Source: Flavobacterium azizsancarii (GTDB lineage: Bacteria > Bacteroidota > Bacteroidia > Flavobacteriales > Flavobacteriaceae). Taken from it: 64,000 bases of DNA. Positions 18,226-25,970 of this stretch are shown piece after piece; position 1 is the first letter of the stretch; the number at the start of each line of letters is the position of its first letter. The notes beneath the pieces are model-generated. The model ran no database searches. It was given only the letters and a program-made list of their open reading frames with translations, and had not been told where the DNA came from. The stretch covers positions 175,783 through 239,782 of the forward strand of contig NZ_JAMZNK010000002.1 in the NCBI RefSeq assembly GCF_027980145.1, in the 5' to 3' direction. Position numbers and translations under genes: made by a program.

Positions 18226-20643
18226 ATGGCGACAAATACAATAAAGGAAACAATTTATATCCCTCTTGAAGACGTAGAGAGCGAGCACTGTGCATTAATC
18301 GTAGAAAAAGGATTAGCACAGGTTGCAGGTGTTGAAACCCACAAAGTAGAAATAAACAACCGCAGAGCGGCCATTACTGTCAAAGGAAATGAGACCGTTG
18401 CTAATGCCGTAAAGGCAATTAAGGATCTGGGTTATGGTGTGCCAACAGTCAGAAATACCTTTCCGGTTCTGGGCATGACTTGTGCTTCATGTGCGGGAAG
18501 TGCAGAAAGCATCGTAACCTATGAGTTAGGAGTAGTGGGAGCTTCGGTAAACTTTGCAACCGGAAATCTAACGGTAGAATATCTTCCTAATCTAACAGAT
18601 GCTGTTAAACTACAAAAAGCAGTTCAGGCTGTTGGTTACGACTTGCTTATTGTTGACGAAACAAAACAGCAGGAATCTCTTGAAGCGATTCATGAAGAAA
18701 AATTTAAAAAATTAAAAGCCAAAACCATTTGGGCCGTTATTTTGTCGTTGCCGGTAGTAACTATTGGTATGTTCTTTATGGATATGCCTTATGGTAACGA
18801 AATCATGTGGTTCTTTTCGACACCGGTAGTGCTTTGGCTCGGTAAAGATTTCTTTATCAATGCATGGAAACAGACGAAACACCGTTCTGCCAATATGGAT
18901 ACTCTGGTAGCTTTAAGTACGGGAATTGCTTATTTGTTCAGTGTTTTCAATATGCTTTTCATGGATTTCTGGCACCAACGCGGATTACACGCCCATGTTT
19001 ATTTTGAAGCAGCAGCTGTAGTTATCGCATTTATACTTCTTGGTAAATTATTAGAAGAAAAAGCAAAAGGCAATACCTCATCAGCTATTAAAAAGTTAAT
19101 GGGATTACAGCCAAAATCCGTAATAGTCATTCAACCTGACGGAACAGAAAAACAAGTAGCTATTGAAGACGTAAGTGTTGATGCGATTATTCTTGTAAAA
19201 CCCGGTGAGAAAATTGCAGTCGACGGCATGGTTACTTCCGGTCATTCCTATGTAGATGAAAGCATGCTGAGCGGTGAACCTGTGCCTGTATTAAAAACAG
19301 AAAACGAAAAGGTATTTGCCGGAACTATAAATCAAAAAGGAAGTTTCAGGTTCAAAGCTGTCAAGGTAGGAAAGGAAACCATGCTTGCCCAAATTATAAA
19401 AATGGTGCAGGATGCTCAGGGAAGCAAAGCCCCCGTGCAAAAATTGGTAGATAAAATTGCGGGTATTTTTGTCCCAATTGTTATTGGTATCGCTATTATT
19501 ACATTCCTTCTTTGGTTCTTTCTGGGAGGAGAAAATGCAGTTGCACAAGCATTGCTGGCAGCAGTTACCGTATTGGTTATTGCTTGTCCGTGTGCTTTAG
19601 GACTTGCTACACCTACGGCAATTATGGTAGGAGTGGGTAAAGGTGCTGAAAATGGAATCTTAATCAAAGATGCCGAAAGCCTGGAACTGGCAAGAAAAGT
19701 TACGGCTATCGTCCTGGATAAAACTGGAACGATTACAGAAGGAAGACCAGAAGTTACCGGTATAAAATGGTTAGATAATCAAGACGCGACAAAAGACATC
19801 TTAATCAGTATCGAAAAGCAATCGGAACATCCTTTGGCGGAAGCCGTAGTAAAAAATTTGAAAGGCGCACAAAGTGTGGTTTTATCCAATTTTGATAGTA
19901 TCACAGGTAAAGGCGCAAAAGCAGATTATCAGGCTGAAACTTATTTTGTAGGGAACAGGAAATTATTGACAGAGAATAACATTGTTATTGCCGATTCATT
20001 ATTGAAACAAGCAGAAGAATGGGGCAGAGAATCAAAAACCGTAATTTGGTTTGCCAATAGTAAGCAGGCACTTTCTGTTATTGCTATTTCTGATAAGATA
20101 AAAGAAACATCTGTAGAAGCCATTAGACAAATGCAGGAAATGGGCATTGAATTGTATATGCTTACCGGAGATAATGAAGCTACTGCAAAAGCCATTGCCG
20201 GACAAACAGGAATCAAACATTACAAAGCAGAAGTAATGCCACAGCACAAAGCAGATTTTGTAAAAGAATTACAAAAACAAGGCAAAGTTGTTGCCATGGT
20301 AGGCGATGGTATTAATGACAGTACTGCTTTGGCAACCGCTGATGTAAGTATCGCCATGGGTAAAGGAAGCGACATTGCAATGGATGTAGCGAAGATGACT
20401 ATTATTTCATCAGATCTTACCAAGATTCCTCAGGCCATCCGCTTGTCGAAGCAAACCGTCGCCACTATCAAACAAAACTTATTCTGGGCATTTATATACA
20501 ATCTTATCGGTATTCCGCTTGCGGCGGGTATATTATATCCAATAAACGGATTCTTGCTCAACCCAATGATAGCTGGAGCCGCAATGGCTTTGAGCAGTGT
20601 TAGTGTGGTAAGCAACAGCCTGCGTTTGAAATGGAAAAAATAA
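18226..20643 (+). CDS. copA: Copper-translocating P1B-type ATPase
   Basis: 805 residues from the ATG at 18226; a TTG 36 bases upstream overlaps the promoter and is rejected. Two N-terminal HMA domains: the first (1-72) lacks CxxC and has only a single Cys in SEHC; the second has GMTCASC (Cys86, Cys89). Eight membrane helices are expected. The transmembrane CPC motif is at Cys454-Pro-Cys456, typical of Cu(I) transport. Catalytic elements: SGEP actuator loop, DKTGT with phosphorylated Asp498, SEHPLAEA nucleotide-binding HP motif, MLTGDNEATA and VGDGINDS. It pumps Cu(I) out of the cytoplasm. It is co-directional with the upstream regulator and with the metal-binding lipoprotein 36 bases downstream. 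Confidence 0.95.
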   Translation: MATNTIKETIYIPLEDVESEHCALIVEKGLAQVAGVETHKVEINNRRAAITVKGNETVANAVKAIKDLGYGVPTVRNTFPVLGMTCASCAGSAESIVTYELGVVGASVNFATGNLTVEYLPNLTDAVKLQKAVQAVGYDLLIVDETKQQESLEAIHEEKFKKLKAKTIWAVILSLPVVTIGMFFMDMPYGNEIMWFFSTPVVLWLGKDFFINAWKQTKHRSANMDTLVALSTGIAYLFSVFNMLFMDFWHQRGLHAHVYFEAAAVVIAFILLGKLLEEKAKGNTSSAIKKLMGLQPKSVIVIQPDGTEKQVAIEDVSVDAIILVKPGEKIAVDGMVTSGHSYVDESMLSGEPVPVLKTENEKVFAGTINQKGSFRFKAVKVGKETMLAQIIKMVQDAQGSKAPVQKLVDKIAGIFVPIVIGIAIITFLLWFFLGGENAVAQALLAAVTVLVIACPCALGLATPTAIMVGVGKGAENGILIKDAESLELARKVTAIVLDKTGTITEGRPEVTGIKWLDNQDATKDILISIEKQSEHPLAEAVVKNLKGAQSVVLSNFDSITGKGAKADYQAETYFVGNRKLLTENNIVIADSLLKQAEEWGRESKTVIWFANSKQALSVIAISDKIKETSVEAIRQMQEMGIELYMLTGDNEATAKAIAGQTGIKHYKAEVMPQHKADFVKELQKQGKVVAMVGDGINDSTALATADVSIAMGKGSDIAMDVAKMTIISSDLTKIPQAIRLSKQTVATIKQNLFWAFIYNLIGIPLAAGILYPINGFLLNPMIAGAAMALSSVSVVSNSLRLKWKK

Positions 20644-20679
20644 ACTCAGATTCTCAAAGAACAATAAATAGTGATCAAG

Positions 20680-21051
20680 ATGAAACTAAATAAATTTGTG
20701 ATAATAATATTGGCTTCAATAACAGTATTTGCTTCGTCGTGCGGAAGTGATACTAAGAAAATAAACGATACTGATAATACCGATAATCTCCACAATAATG
20801 CTGAAGATGCAGAAAAAAAAGACACGGTAGAAAAAACAAACAAGTACGAAAATGAATTGGGTCAGGCACTTGATAAAAACGGAAAATTTATAACAGGTTG
20901 CCCGTCACACAAAGAAATGATAGGCTCAAAAGGAGACAAATGCCCTAAGTGCAATTACATGACAATGATGCCTATAACCTGGTCTTTACAAGGAATAGAC
21001 ACCGTAAGAGTAACAAGTTTATCAGACTATAATCCTCCTGTCATCAAATAA
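20680..21051 (+). CDS. Lipoprotein with heavy-metal-binding (HMBD-like) motif
   Basis: 123 residues from the ATG at 20680 (a GTG three codons earlier is possible). Lipoprotein signal ends in FASSCGS with Cys about residue 21. A charged Asp/Asn/Lys-rich linker (about 25-60) follows, and then GCPSHKEMIGSKGDKCPKC, close to the CPMHPxxxxxxxxGKCPKCG pattern of the heavy-metal-binding domain found on copper ATPases and efflux proteins. It presumably holds copper at the cell envelope after export by the CopA pump encoded 36 bases upstream. A terminator follows at 21055. Confidence 0.82.
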   Translation: MKLNKFVIIILASITVFASSCGSDTKKINDTDNTDNLHNNAEDAEKKDTVEKTNKYENELGQALDKNGKFITGCPSHKEMIGSKGDKCPKCNYMTMMPITWSLQGIDTVRVTSLSDYNPPVIK

Positions 21052-21054
21052 AGC

Positions 21055-21101
21055 AATCTATTGGGTCTAACAGAAGTTTTATATGTTAAACCCAATAGAT
21101 T
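21055..21101 (+). terminator. Hairpin after the copper lipoprotein gene
   Basis: AATCTATTGGGT (21055-21066) pairs perfectly with ACCCAATAGATT (21090-21101), extended by TAACA/TGTTA in the loop. The stem is strong but lacks a T run; a second, canonical terminator follows at 21146. Confidence 0.7.
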
Positions 21102-21145
21102 AAAGAAATAATTTTAGTTGTAGAAAACTCCTTGATGCGTTTGCC

Positions 21146-21185
21146 AAACGGCGGTTTCATATTTTTTGGCCGCCGTTTTTTATTT
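21146..21185 (+). terminator. Rho-independent terminator of the copA operon
   Basis: AAACGGCGG pairs with CCGCCGTTT around a 15-base loop, followed by TTTTTATTTT. Confidence 0.85.
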
Positions 21186-21233
21186 TCTTACATTTTCAAA
21201 GAGTCTTACAGCTAAGATTTCAAAAGCAATTTT

Positions 21234-21812
21234 ATGATATTATTAATTAAAGGGATGGTGTGTAACAGATGCATTTATGTACTTGAACAGGAATTTTTAA
21301 AATTAAGGTTCGAAATCATTGATATTGAATTAGGGCGCATCGTACTAAAAGATACAGAAGATCTTACCATGCATTTGAGCACAATTAAATCCATGTTGGA
21401 AAAGTATGGATTTGAATTGCTTTTTAGTAAAACCCAGGAAACTGTAGAAAAGATCAAAGAGCTCGTAGAAACCGGGATTACGATGCAATTAGATTCCGGA
21501 ATACCAGTTAGGTTCTCTTTATTAATAAGCAATAAACTGAATAAGAGTTACGATGCGCTCAGTGCTTTGTTTTCTTCTATAGAAGGAGAAACACTTGAAA
21601 AATATATCATTTTAAGAAAAATTGAAAAAATAAAAGAACTTCTGGTTTATACTAATCAGTCAATGTCTCAAATCACACATACTTTAGGCTATAGCAGTCC
21701 CGCACATTTATCGAATCAATTAAAGAAATATACCGGATTTACTTCTTCCTACTATAAACAAATAAGACGCGATAAGTTGGCTATTATTGAGGAACAATCA
21801 GATAAAATATAA
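21234..21812 (+). CDS. AraC-family regulator with N-terminal heavy-metal (HMA) domain, copy 2
   Basis: 192 residues, same architecture and length as the regulator at 17556. The HMA part opens with ILLIKGMVCNRCIYVLEQEF (Cys10, Cys13) and ends in EKYGFELLFSK; the DNA-binding part (about 85-190) carries EKIKELLVYTNQSMSQITHTLGYSSPAHLSNQLKKYTGF in its two helix-turn-helix units. The recognition helices of the two copies are similar (YSSVAYLSNQFKK versus YSSPAHLSNQLKK), consistent with one shared operator sequence. The copper-chaperone gene lies 103 bases downstream behind that operator. Confidence 0.9.
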   Translation: MILLIKGMVCNRCIYVLEQEFLKLRFEIIDIELGRIVLKDTEDLTMHLSTIKSMLEKYGFELLFSKTQETVEKIKELVETGITMQLDSGIPVRFSLLISNKLNKSYDALSALFSSIEGETLEKYIILRKIEKIKELLVYTNQSMSQITHTLGYSSPAHLSNQLKKYTGFTSSYYKQIRRDKLAIIEEQSDKI

Positions 21813-21816
21813 ATCA

Positions 21817-21881
21817 GTAAATGTCACAAATCAAATAAGGAATAGTGCAAAGAAATTGAAGCATAAATGGCGGAAATTTGC
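21817..21881 (+). promoter_or_regulatory. Operator-promoter of the copZ-like gene
   Basis: Second copy of the block described at 18138: GTAAATGTCACAAATCAAAT, then AATAGTGCAAAGAAATT. TTTG at 21877-21880 is again 60 bases after the first G, and the -7 element GAAATTTG again departs from TAnnTTTG at its first base. It begins four bases after the regulator's stop codon. Confidence 0.75.
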
Positions 21882-21915
21882 TTTATAAAAATAACAATAA
21901 TAAGCATTAAATAAT

Positions 21916-22137
21916 ATGGAAAAGAAAGATCTTCAATTCAAAACAACCCTTAATTGCGGTGGATGTGTAGCCAAAGTAAAATCTGATTTAGATAGTGCCG
22001 AAGGTATCGGCGATTGGAGTGTAGACACCAACAATAATGATAAAATCCTTACCGTTGCATCAGAAGGAGCTACAGAGGACGAAATAATTGCCATCATCAA
22101 AAGCAAAGGTTTTAAGGCTGAGCCTTTAACTGTTTAA
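21916..22137 (+). CDS. Small copper chaperone (CopZ-like HMA protein)
   Basis: 73 residues, a single HMA domain. The metal loop reads LNCGGCVAKV (CGGC, Cys14 and Cys17), followed by the helix KSDLDSAEGIGDW, paired strands WSVDTNNNDKILTVAS, helix EDEIIAIIKSKG and final strand FKAEPLTV. Such proteins carry Cu(I) in the cytoplasm to CopA-type pumps. The CGGC loop differs from the usual CxHC/CxSC of CopZ. Transcribed alone from the HMA-AraC-type promoter at 21817, ended by the terminator at 22162. Confidence 0.9.
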   Translation: MEKKDLQFKTTLNCGGCVAKVKSDLDSAEGIGDWSVDTNNNDKILTVASEGATEDEIIAIIKSKGFKAEPLTV

Positions 22138-22161
22138 TATCAGAAACACTTCTTTAATTTT

Positions 22162-22196
22162 AAAACTCCAAAATTTTATGATTTTGGAGTTTTTTT
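22162..22196 (+). terminator. Rho-independent terminator of the copZ-like gene
   Basis: AAACTCCAAAA pairs with TTTTGGAGTTT and is followed by a T run. Confidence 0.85.
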
Positions 22197-22292
22197 ATGA
22201 TGAGACAATATAAAACAGTAGTAATTTTTATTCTGATTTTGTTATATCAAAAATTGTATTATTTTTTATCTTTATAAAATAAATTTATAATC

Positions 22293-23264
22293 ATGACCAT
22301 ACAGCAATTAAAGTATATTGTAGCATTAGATGATGAACGTCATTTTGCAAGAGCAGCAGAGGCGTGTATGGTTTCACAACCCGGACTTACAATTCAGTTA
22401 AAAAATCTTGAGGAAGAAATAGGCATTAAAATCTTTGATCGCAATAAAGTTCCACTGACACCTACAACACTGGGAAAGGAAATTATAAACAGGGCAAGAA
22501 AGATCCTGAAAGAAGCAGATGAGATTCGCGATTTTGTAGTAAACGAAAAAAACGTGTTAGAAGGCGAAATCCGATTAGGAATAATTTCAACCTTGTCTCC
22601 ATATCTCATTCCATTGTTTATTAAGGCAATGAAAGAAGCTACTCCCAAAGTACATTTTATTATAAAAGAAGCCAATACAGGACAGTTAATGAAGGATCTT
22701 GAATCAGGCGCGCTGGATGTGGTAATTATGGCTACACCAACAGGAAATTCAAATTTAATAGAACATCCAATCTTCAAAGAACCTTTTGTAGCCTATTTAA
22801 ATGAGCTTCACCCAATGGCAAATGACGAATTTTATGAGATTCAGCCGGGAGATAAAACAGAATTATTACTGCTTCATAGTGAGTTTTGTTACAATGCACA
22901 ATTGCTTGATATCTGCGGTATCAAAACACCCGGAAAAATAAAAGAGCAGTTTACTTATGATATCAGTTCTATCGAAACTTTAAAGAATTTAGTTCGTGCG
23001 CAATTAGGATTCGCAATTATACCGGAACTTTCTGTTCTTAACGAAAAGGATATGAAACTTTTTAAACCCTTTAAAGAACCTAAGCCGGTACGAGAAATCA
23101 GCTTAGTAGTTTCTGATTCTTTTTCGAAAAAACTACTGCTTGAAAAAATGAATGAAGCGATCTGGAATTGTCTTCCGGAATCACTTCAAAAAGACTTTGT
23201 TTATCGCAAAATACGATGGAACGATTCTCCTTATTTTGTAAAATCAGTAAGTAAATTCATGTAA
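22293..23264 (+). CDS. oxyR: OxyR, LysR-type peroxide sensor
   Basis: 323 residues. The N-terminal winged helix-turn-helix (1-60) reads QLKYIVALDDERHFARAAEACMVSQPGLTIQLKNLE, very OxyR-like. The regulatory domain carries SEFCYNAQLLDICGI, placing cysteines at 199 and 208, the same numbers and spacing as the redox pair of E. coli OxyR. This pair forms a disulfide when H2O2 is present and turns the protein into an activator. It is convergent with an OsmC-family peroxide-protection gene, with a shared bidirectional terminator at 23272. No catalase gene is in view. Confidence 0.93.
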   Translation: MTIQQLKYIVALDDERHFARAAEACMVSQPGLTIQLKNLEEEIGIKIFDRNKVPLTPTTLGKEIINRARKILKEADEIRDFVVNEKNVLEGEIRLGIISTLSPYLIPLFIKAMKEATPKVHFIIKEANTGQLMKDLESGALDVVIMATPTGNSNLIEHPIFKEPFVAYLNELHPMANDEFYEIQPGDKTELLLLHSEFCYNAQLLDICGIKTPGKIKEQFTYDISSIETLKNLVRAQLGFAIIPELSVLNEKDMKLFKPFKEPKPVREISLVVSDSFSKKLLLEKMNEAIWNCLPESLQKDFVYRKIRWNDSPYFVKSVSKFM

Positions 23265-23271
23265 TAATAAG

Positions 23272-23299
23272 AAAGCCTGACGAAGAGACGTCAGGCTTT
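23272..23299. terminator. Bidirectional terminator between oxyR and osmC-like gene
   Basis: AAAGCCTGACG pairs perfectly with CGTCAGGCTTT around a 6-base loop, between two convergent genes. Confidence 0.85.
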
Positions 23300-23331
23300 G
23301 TGATATATCAATTATAAAAAGCTGTTTTGCA

Positions 23332-23751
23332 TTATGCAATTAGTGTCGCTGACAAAGTAATTTCAGTATTCAATAATTTTGAAATAGGGCAAATCTCTTT
23401 TGCTTTTTGCGCTGCCTTCTGGAAATCATCTTCAGAAATTCCGGGAACTTTCCCATTCAGGATTAATTGAATCAATGTAATGGTGCCATCTTCAAAAGTA
23501 ACTTTGGCTTCAGTATTCAAATCTTCCGGAGTAAAACCGGCTTCAGTAAGTAAAAAGCTTAATTGCATGGTAAAACAACCGGAATGGGCTGCTGCAATTA
23601 ATTCTTCAGGATTAGTACCTACACCTTCTTCAAAACGGGTTTTAAAAGATAATTGTGCCTCATTCAAGGTTGTACTTTGTGTAGTAATAGTTCCTTTTCC
23701 TTCCATTCCTGTACCTTTCCAGTTTGCGTTTGCTCTTCTTGTAAATTTCAT
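23332..23751 (-). CDS. OsmC/Ohr family peroxiredoxin
   Basis: 139 residues, typical for the OsmC branch. Both redox cysteines are present: AAAHSGCFTMQ (about residue 59) and AKEICPISKLL (about 121). The N-terminal start FTRRANANWKGTGMEGKGTITTQS is the OsmC signature opening. These dimeric enzymes reduce organic hydroperoxides and H2O2 with thiol reductants in the cytoplasm. It is convergent with oxyR and has a strong consensus promoter at 23813-23843. Confidence 0.93.
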   Translation of the reverse strand: MKFTRRANANWKGTGMEGKGTITTQSTTLNEAQLSFKTRFEEGVGTNPEELIAAAHSGCFTMQLSFLLTEAGFTPEDLNTEAKVTFEDGTITLIQLILNGKVPGISEDDFQKAAQKAKEICPISKLLNTEITLSATLIA

Positions 23752-23812
23752 GATCTTAAATTTTAATAGTTATTTTTTGTTACTACAAATCATTTGTTCT
23801 GATTTGACAGGA

Positions 23813-23843
23813 CAAATTTAGGACAGGTCTTGTTATTAATCAA
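23813..23843 (-). promoter_or_regulatory. Bacteroidota-type promoter for the osmC-like gene
   Basis: On the minus strand: TTG (23841-23843), 20-base spacer, TAAATTTG (23813-23820); full match to the consensus, 62 bases before the start codon. Confidence 0.75.
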
Positions 23844-24005
23844 ATTAATAATTTTTTGCAGTTATAAATATTATTTATAATCATGTTCAGGAGTGTATAA
23901 TCTTCCATAAGATGAAAAACATCTCTGCCATAATAAAATAAAAATGAGCCATATACCAAATAATAATTGAACCATATAGAAAATACTTCATTCAATAAAA
24001 CGCTG

Positions 24006-24013
24006 TAAATTTG
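24006..24013 (+). promoter_or_regulatory. Candidate -7 element for the membrane protein/AraC pair
   Basis: TAAATTTG matches TAnnTTTG and lies 20 bases before the ATG at 24034. No TTG at the expected distance. Confidence 0.4.
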
Positions 24014-24033
24014 TAATATAAAATTATAACAAG

Positions 24034-24531
24034 ATGGATATTTTAAAAGTAAGTACAGATTGGGCTAAAGCGGAGGTTTTTTCTTCTAAAATAACTTTGC
24101 TATTTGGTTTATTGTTTTTTATAATAGCCTTTGGATTTTGGCAGCTTGGTAAAACGCCTATGGCAAAAGCATTTGTGTGGCCTATATTAGTATCAGGCGT
24201 TTTGATCCTCGTAATTTCGGCAGGTTTGTATTTTACCAATAAACCCAGAATTGCACAATTCGAAACTGCTTATAGAACAGATGCAAAAGCCTTTATTACT
24301 ACAGAAACAGCACGTACTGCAAAATCGCAAAGTGAACTTGCAATGGTTTTCAAGGTACTTCCGCTGATTATTATTGCAGCAGCATTGTTGATTGTGTTTC
24401 TCAATACGCCTTTATGGCGGGCCATTGGTATTACCACTATAGCATTGATGACCTTGCTGATGTTTATCGACAGCAATACTGATGCAAGAAATACAGTATA
24501 TAATCAATACCTCTTATCTCAGCAACAATGA
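24034..24531 (+). CDS. Hypothetical four-helix membrane protein
   Basis: 165 residues. Membrane segments at about 19-37 (ITLLFGLLFFIIAFGFW), 48-66 (FVWPILVSGVLILVISAGLYF), 106-121 (VLPLIIIAAALLIVFL) and 127-144. Between helices 2 and 3 lies a charged loop (RIAQFETAYRTDAKAFITTETARTAKS, broken here only by reading). I do not recognise a named domain. Its stop overlaps the start of the following AraC gene (ATGA), so the two are translationally coupled and the membrane protein may sense or act in the same response. Confidence 0.75.
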   Translation: MDILKVSTDWAKAEVFSSKITLLFGLLFFIIAFGFWQLGKTPMAKAFVWPILVSGVLILVISAGLYFTNKPRIAQFETAYRTDAKAFITTETARTAKSQSELAMVFKVLPLIIIAAALLIVFLNTPLWRAIGITTIALMTLLMFIDSNTDARNTVYNQYLLSQQQ

Positions 24532-25343
24532 ACGAAGAAGTACAACCCAAAACCAAAGTTTTAGAAGACAGCTTTGTGTATTCGTGTTTGTTTAAGGACG
24601 AACGTGGTTATGATCAATTTGTACCGCATCATGTATTGGCATTTCAGTTTTCCGGAGAAACACGTGTTCAGTATCAAAGTGAAAAATTGGTTCTAAAAAA
24701 GAACCAAATGCTGTTGGTGCAGAAAAATCAATTGGCAAAATCGATGAAGTTTCCTGTTGGAGATGAGGTTTATAAAAGCATTTCTATAATTATTACAGAT
24801 GATGTCCTGCGTGAATACGCAATAAACAATGGCATTTATGAAAGTAAACCATATAGGGGAGACAAAGTGATGTTACTGAAACCGGATGCGTTGATGAAAG
24901 GCTATTTTCAATCCTTATTGGCTTATATAGAACAGTCAGAAGATGTAAGCAAAAAATTAGCCATGATCAAAACAAATGAAGCCCTGGCATTATTGTTACA
25001 TCTAAATCCCTCTTTGAAGTCCTTTTTATTTGATTTTTCAGAACCTTATAAAATTGATCTCGAAAAATTTATGCTTCAAAACTATCATTATAATGTATCA
25101 GTTGAGCAATTTGCTAAACTTACAGGAAGAAGTCTGGCCTCTTTTAAAAGAGATTTTAGTCAAATTTTCAAAACCTCGCCACGCAAATGGTTACAGGAAA
25201 AACGATTAACAGTAGCCTATCAGCTTATTCAGGAAAAAAAGCAAAAGCCTATTGAGATTTATTTAGAATTAGGTTTCGAAAACCTCTCTCATTTTTACAC
25301 CGCTTTCAAGCAGAAGTTTGGCGTGACACCTGCCAGTATTTAA
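24528..25343 (+). CDS. AraC-family transcriptional regulator
   Basis: 271 residues. The N-terminal half is a cupin-like sensor region (KLVLKKNQMLLVQKNQLAKSMKFPVGDEVYKSI). The C-terminal 95 residues are the AraC DNA-binding domain: VEQFAKLTGRSLASFKRDFSQIFKTSPRKWL and IYLELGFENLSHFYTAFKQKFGVTPASI, the latter being the classical second helix-turn-helix. The start codon overlaps the stop of the upstream membrane protein gene, and an NTF2-like gene follows 20 bases downstream. The regulated genes are probably this cluster or the aldehyde dehydrogenase beyond it; this is inference from position. Confidence 0.92.
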   Translation: MNEEVQPKTKVLEDSFVYSCLFKDERGYDQFVPHHVLAFQFSGETRVQYQSEKLVLKKNQMLLVQKNQLAKSMKFPVGDEVYKSISIIITDDVLREYAINNGIYESKPYRGDKVMLLKPDALMKGYFQSLLAYIEQSEDVSKKLAMIKTNEALALLLHLNPSLKSFLFDFSEPYKIDLEKFMLQNYHYNVSVEQFAKLTGRSLASFKRDFSQIFKTSPRKWLQEKRLTVAYQLIQEKKQKPIEIYLELGFENLSHFYTAFKQKFGVTPASI

Positions 25344-25363
25344 TAACATAAAATTAAAAAACA

Positions 25364-25810
25364 ATGAATACCGAAGAACAATTACAGCAAACTGCAGATC
25401 GATTGGCCATTAGCGAATTAATAGACAAATATGCATTTTGCGCTGATACCCGTGATGCAAAAGGGCAAATGGCGTTATTTACAGAAGATACTAATTTTGT
25501 GGTATTTATGGATGCAAAGGCTCCTGAACCAACAATGGTTATCAGCAAGCGAAATGACCTTTTTCCTGTGTTTGATAATCTAAATTCTTATAATGCCACA
25601 ATGCACTTTAACGGGCAAAAAAGTATACAATTAGATGGAGATTCCGCAACTGGCCTTGCGTATTGCATCGCGCATCATCAGACGATCAAAGATGGAGTTC
25701 AGAAATTAATGATCGCTTATATTAAATACCATGACAAATTTGTGAAACAAAATAATCAATGGTTTTTTGCTGAACGTAAATTGATGGTAGACTGGATCGA
25801 AAACAGATAA
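25364..25810 (+). CDS. SnoaL/NTF2-like family protein
   Basis: 148 residues with the compact cone-shaped SnoaL-like pattern: N-terminal helices LAISELIDKYAFCADTRDAKGQMALFTEDTNF, then strands with HFNGQKSIQLDGDSATGLAYCIAHH and KYHDKFVKQNNQWFFAERKLMVDWIE. In this superfamily the pocket may catalyse small-molecule isomerisation, hydrolysis or dehydration, or only bind a ligand. The DTRD/H pair resembles the Asp-His arrangement in such pockets, but activity cannot be assigned. Likely in one operon with the AraC gene upstream; a terminator follows at 25834. Confidence 0.82.
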   Translation: MNTEEQLQQTADRLAISELIDKYAFCADTRDAKGQMALFTEDTNFVVFMDAKAPEPTMVISKRNDLFPVFDNLNSYNATMHFNGQKSIQLDGDSATGLAYCIAHHQTIKDGVQKLMIAYIKYHDKFVKQNNQWFFAERKLMVDWIENR

Positions 25811-25833
25811 GAAATTGAATTATCATAAAAAGT

Positions 25834-25862
25834 AACCACCTGAGCTTTCAGGTGGTTTTTTT
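25834..25862 (+). terminator. Rho-independent terminator after the SnoaL-like gene
   Basis: AACCACCTGA pairs with TCAGGTGGTT around a 4-base loop, followed by a T run. Confidence 0.88.
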
Positions 25863-25897
25863 ATACAAAATCAGTACAAATGAGCCCTATAGCAAAT

Positions 25898-25905
25898 TAT
25901 CTTTG
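25898..25905 (+). promoter_or_regulatory. Candidate -7 element for the aldehyde dehydrogenase gene
   Basis: TATCTTTG matches TAnnTTTG, 66 bases before the chosen start. No exact TTG at 17-23 bases upstream. Confidence 0.5.
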
Positions 25906-25970
25906 AGCTTTAGAGAAAGTCTTTTCGCAGTATGATTACTGACCTTTACAGTAACAAAAAAAGACTTATT

